A stretch of 8,120 nucleotides of DNA, taken from NCBI GenBank assembly GCA_038250135.1, contig JBBSCP010000222.1, forward strand, positions 1 through 8,120. Direction: 5' to 3'. The DNA comes from Falsiroseomonas sp038250135. GTDB lineage: Bacteria > Pseudomonadota > Alphaproteobacteria > Acetobacterales > Acetobacteraceae. The translations under genes were made by a program, and so were the position numbers. The notes beneath the pieces were generated by a model, which did no database searches, was not told the origin of the DNA, and saw only the letters and a list, made by a program, of their open reading frames with translations. Positions 5,904-8,120 of the stretch are shown piece by piece; position 1 is the stretch's first letter, and each line of letters begins with the position of its first letter.

Positions 5904-7268
5904 ATGTCCGGACAACTTCTGTGGCAATCGGAACCACGCTTGGGCTCTCTCACCGAGGAACTCGCAGCACTCCTGGACCGCCCCATCACGCAGGCGGATC
6001 GGCGTCGTGCGGCGCTGCACCTGCTCGACTGGATCGGCTGTGCCACGGCCGGCGCGGCGAGCGAGACAGGCGCGGTATTCCGCCGGTTTGCCGCCCGTCA
6101 GCCGGCTGGCGGCGCGCGGGTGCTGCTCGACGGCGCGCATGGCGCTCGCGATGCGGCCTTTGCCAATGGCGCCTTTGGCAATGTGCTCGAAATGGACGAC
6201 GTGCATCGCGAGGCGATCCTGCATCCAGGGCCGGTCGTGGTGCCGGCCGCGCTCTCCCTTGCCACTTCGCTCCATCTGCCCGGCACGGCGCTGCTCGATG
6301 CCATCCTGCGCGGGTATGACGCCGAGATCCGCATTGGACGCGCAATGGGGCCGGCGCATTATCGGCAGTTCCACCCGACGGCGAGTTGCGGTCCCTTCGG
6401 CGCGGCTGCTGCCTGCGGCTCGCTGCTCGGCCTCGATCGTGCAGCAATGGTCTGGGCGCTCGGCAATGCAGGCACGCAGACCGGCGGCGTTTGGCAATGC
6501 CGTGCCGAGCCGGTGATGACCAAGCAATTGCACACCGCGCGCGCCGCGGTGATGGGTATGGAGGCGGCGATGCTCGCCGCGGAGGGTCTCACCGGCCCGC
6601 GCGAGATCCTGGAAGGTGCGCTCGGTGTCTTCGCAGGCCTCGCGCCGGATGCGCGACCGGCGCGCGTGCTCGCGGAACCCGAAGCGCCCTGGCTGGTGCA
6701 TGCGACGAGCTTCAAGCCCTGGCCAGCCTGCCGCCACTGTCATGCCGCGATCGATGCGGCGCTTGAACTGCGAGACGGGTCGCAAGCGCCCATCAAGGAC
6801 GTCCTGGTTAGCAGCTATGCCGATGCCTTAGACTTCTGCGATCGCGTCACACCGCGCACAAGCATCGAGGCGAAGTTCTCGTTGCAGCATTCGGTGGCAG
6901 TGGCCTTGCTCGAAGGCCCACCGCCGCTCGCTGCCTTCGATCTAGCCGCCCTTGTTCGGCCTGATGTCGCGTCACTGCGAAGCCGGATCCGCGTCACAGT
7001 CGATCAGGGCTTCGCTGCCGCCTATCCCGCCCGCTTCGGTGCGGCAGTCACGGTGATGCGGGAAGATGGGTCGGTGCGCCACGCCAGCATTCCCGATGCG
7101 CTCGGCGATCCCGAGAATCCTCTGTCGGAGGCCGCGTTGCAGCAGAAGGCGCGCCTACTCATGGCCAGCGCCGGCATCGATGCTCAGCAGATCGAGACGG
7201 TTATCGCCGCCACTCTTGCTCTGGCCGAGGGTGCGCCGCTCGGCGCCCTCCATGCCGCCTTGCCCTGA
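5904..7268 (+). CDS. MmgE/PrpD family protein (paralogue 2)
   Basis: A 454-residue protein with the complete set of family landmarks: LLDWIGCATAG (40-50), EMDDVHREAILHPG (D98, D99, H107), FHPTASCGPFGAAAA (H157), MTKQLHTARAA (K207), and KPWPACRHCH (K271, H278, H280). By eye these line up with the active-site Asp, His and Lys residues reported for cis-aconitate decarboxylase ACOD1 (D93, H103, H159, K207, H277). It is thus a likely functional dehydratase, decarboxylase or epimerase of a polycarboxylate. ATG 5904 gives a sensible N-terminus but lacks a Shine-Dalgarno sequence at normal distance. Alternatives are TTG 5877, which would overlap the opposing gene, and TTG 5940 just before the conserved helix. 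The operator core overlaps the ATG, so transcription may begin at or inside the start region. The CoA ligase gene follows after 14 bp. The protein is only distantly similar to paralogue 1, so this is not a recent duplication. Confidence 0.93.
   Translation: MSGQLLWQSEPRLGSLTEELAALLDRPITQADRRRAALHLLDWIGCATAGAASETGAVFRRFAARQPAGGARVLLDGAHGARDAAFANGAFGNVLEMDDVHREAILHPGPVVVPAALSLATSLHLPGTALLDAILRGYDAEIRIGRAMGPAHYRQFHPTASCGPFGAAAACGSLLGLDRAAMVWALGNAGTQTGGVWQCRAEPVMTKQLHTARAAVMGMEAAMLAAEGLTGPREILEGALGVFAGLAPDARPARVLAEPEAPWLVHATSFKPWPACRHCHAAIDAALELRDGSQAPIKDVLVSSYADALDFCDRVTPRTSIEAKFSLQHSVAVALLEGPPPLAAFDLAALVRPDVASLRSRIRVTVDQGFAAAYPARFGAAVTVMREDGSVRHASIPDALGDPENPLSEAALQQKARLLMASAGIDAQQIETVIAATLALAEGAPLGALHAALP
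5905..5914. promoter_or_regulatory. Second copy of operator core TGTCCGGACA (site 2)
   Basis: The 10-base palindrome is identical to the centre of the 18-bp element at 1727-1744; outside the core the arms are imperfect (GATA on the left, ACTT on the right). It lies between two divergently oriented genes whose start codons are only 12 bp apart and overlaps the ATG of the MmgE/PrpD gene from its second base. I found no third copy in the window. Recurrence of a specific 10-mer at precisely two gene starts supports one regulator acting on both transcription units. The coding constraint (Ser-Gly-Gln) could also explain part of it. Confidence 0.6.
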
Positions 7269-7282
7269 AGGAGCCTCGCCCC

Positions 7283-8120
7283 ATGCCCGCCTTCGACTAC
7301 TTCACCGCGATGGATCACGGCGGGCTTGTGCGCGACTTCCCAATCGGCCCTGACTTTCCAAAGGCGTTGCAGGCGCTGTCTCGCGACGAACTGCGCGCCC
7401 GTCAGGAGCGCGACTTTGCCCGAGTTCTGGCCTTCGCGTGGAAGGTTCCGTTCTACCAACGGCTCTGGGGTGCGAAGGGCATTGCACCTGGTGACATACG
7501 CAGCCTCGACAATCTCGCCAGCCTGCCCGCCTACGACAAATCGGATCTGATGGACAGCGTCACACGTTTCCCGCCGCTCGGCGATTTCCATGGGCAGGAG
7601 GCGCATACGCCAGAACGCCGCCCGCAGATCATCTTCCAGACCACCAGTGGCACCACGGGCAAGCCACAACCTCTGTTGTTCGGTCCCAAAAGTCGCGAAG
7701 TACAGAACCGCTTGCTGGCGCGCATGTATCTGATGGCCGGCATGACACGGGATGATGTGGTTCACAGCGTCTATGGACATGGCCTTATCAATGGCGGCCA
7801 TTACGTCCGCGAGACGGTCACGCACTGGGTCGGCGCGCGCTTCATGAGCGCTGGCACCGGCGTTGAGACGCGCAGCGCACAGCAGGTCTTCATGATGCGC
7901 GATTTTGGCGCCACGGCCATCGTCGGCTTTGCCGACTACATAAAGCGACTTTCCGATATCGCGCGCGAGGAAGGCTTTGAGCCTGGGCGCGATATTCCGA
8001 TTCGGCTGATCTGCGCGCATCTCGGCAGCGAGAGCCAGGCGAGCCTCTCAGCCGCCTGGGGCGGCGCGGCTGTCTATGACTGGTACGGCGTCGGCGACAC
8101 CGGCCTCATCGGCGGTGAGG
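7283..8120 (+). CDS. Phenylacetate-CoA ligase (PaaK)-like AMP-dependent acyl-CoA ligase, 5' part
   Basis: The frame is open from ATG 7283 to the window edge, giving 279 residues of a family usually 400-450 long. AAGGAG (7268-7273), overlapping the previous stop, lies 9 bp upstream and supports the start. The N-terminal region has the PaaK-type pattern ending VPFYQRLWGAKGI (55-67) and LASLPAYDKSDL (78-89). The nucleotide-binding loop FQTTSGTTGKPQPLLFG spans 118-134. The substrate-domain motif near the edge reads YDWYGVGDTG (265-274), where the family more often has YGxxE; here the acidic residue is Asp272. The family activates aromatic or other carboxylic acids as acyl-adenylates and then as CoA thioesters in the cytoplasm. 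Its place directly after MmgE/PrpD paralogue 2 suggests it loads CoA onto a pathway acid. The C-terminal lid domain is off the window, so its integrity cannot be judged; the substrate is unknown. Confidence 0.9.
   Translation, partial: MPAFDYFTAMDHGGLVRDFPIGPDFPKALQALSRDELRARQERDFARVLAFAWKVPFYQRLWGAKGIAPGDIRSLDNLASLPAYDKSDLMDSVTRFPPLGDFHGQEAHTPERRPQIIFQTTSGTTGKPQPLLFGPKSREVQNRLLARMYLMAGMTRDDVVHSVYGHGLINGGHYVRETVTHWVGARFMSAGTGVETRSAQQVFMMRDFGATAIVGFADYIKRLSDIAREEGFEPGRDIPIRLICAHLGSESQASLSAAWGGAAVYDWYGVGDTGLIGGE

Noticed and set aside
5662..6516. 284-codon plus-strand frame spanning the remnant and the start of MmgE/PrpD 2
   Set aside because: Rich in Arg, Ser and Ala with no family resemblance, and out of frame with the convincing MmgE/PrpD gene.
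5892..6785. Upstream extension of the minus-strand frame across the second MmgE/PrpD gene
   Set aside because: Only the part from 5891 downwards resembles a protein family. The extension is antisense to an intact MmgE/PrpD gene and has shadow-like composition.
7184..8020. 278-codon minus-strand frame over the PaaK-like ligase
   Set aside because: The plus strand encodes a clear ligase with the TTSGTTGKP loop; the minus translation has no recognisable motif.

Overview
The window is G+C-rich bacterial DNA (roughly two thirds G+C by eye) with tightly packed genes, 3-11 bp gaps and ATGA overlaps. Gene content and codon bias fit a metabolically versatile proteobacterium, most likely alpha- or betaproteobacterial. 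No rRNA, tRNA, CRISPR array, insertion sequence or integrase is visible, so the taxonomic guess rests on style and family content only.

Layout. The 3' end of a PuuE/allantoinase-like polysaccharide deacetylase family gene (1-309, cut by the window edge) is followed 11 bp later by a first MmgE/PrpD family gene (321-1706). A 56-bp gap carries a perfect 18-bp palindrome (1727-1744) and a possible promoter. A three-gene block then runs on the + strand: acyl-CoA dehydrogenase (1763-2923), a CaiB/BaiF class III CoA-transferase (2920-4122, ATGA overlap) and a second class III family member with a racemase-like active site (4126-5253). Convergent to it, on the minus strand, lies a remnant of an acetyl-CoA hydrolase/transferase family gene (5257-5891). 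It keeps the N-terminal and extreme C-terminal parts, but the middle is missing and the two halves are in different frames. Divergent from the remnant is a second MmgE/PrpD gene (5904-7268), whose start codon overlaps another copy of the palindrome core, TGTCCGGACA. A PaaK-like acyl/aryl-CoA ligase gene (from 7283) runs off the right edge.

Reading of the whole. This looks like a catabolic gene cluster for an unidentified carboxylic acid, probably di- or tricarboxylic or branched. The ligase and the class III transferase would load CoA, the second class III protein would transfer CoA or epimerise an alpha-methylacyl-CoA, the flavin dehydrogenase would desaturate the acyl-CoA, and the two MmgE/PrpD enzymes would dehydrate, hydrate, epimerise or decarboxylate a polycarboxylate. 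The families are well supported; substrate, order of steps and regulator are inference. The most useful observations are the shared operator-like palindrome, the internally deleted CoA-transferase gene, and the differing active-site residues in the two paralogue pairs.
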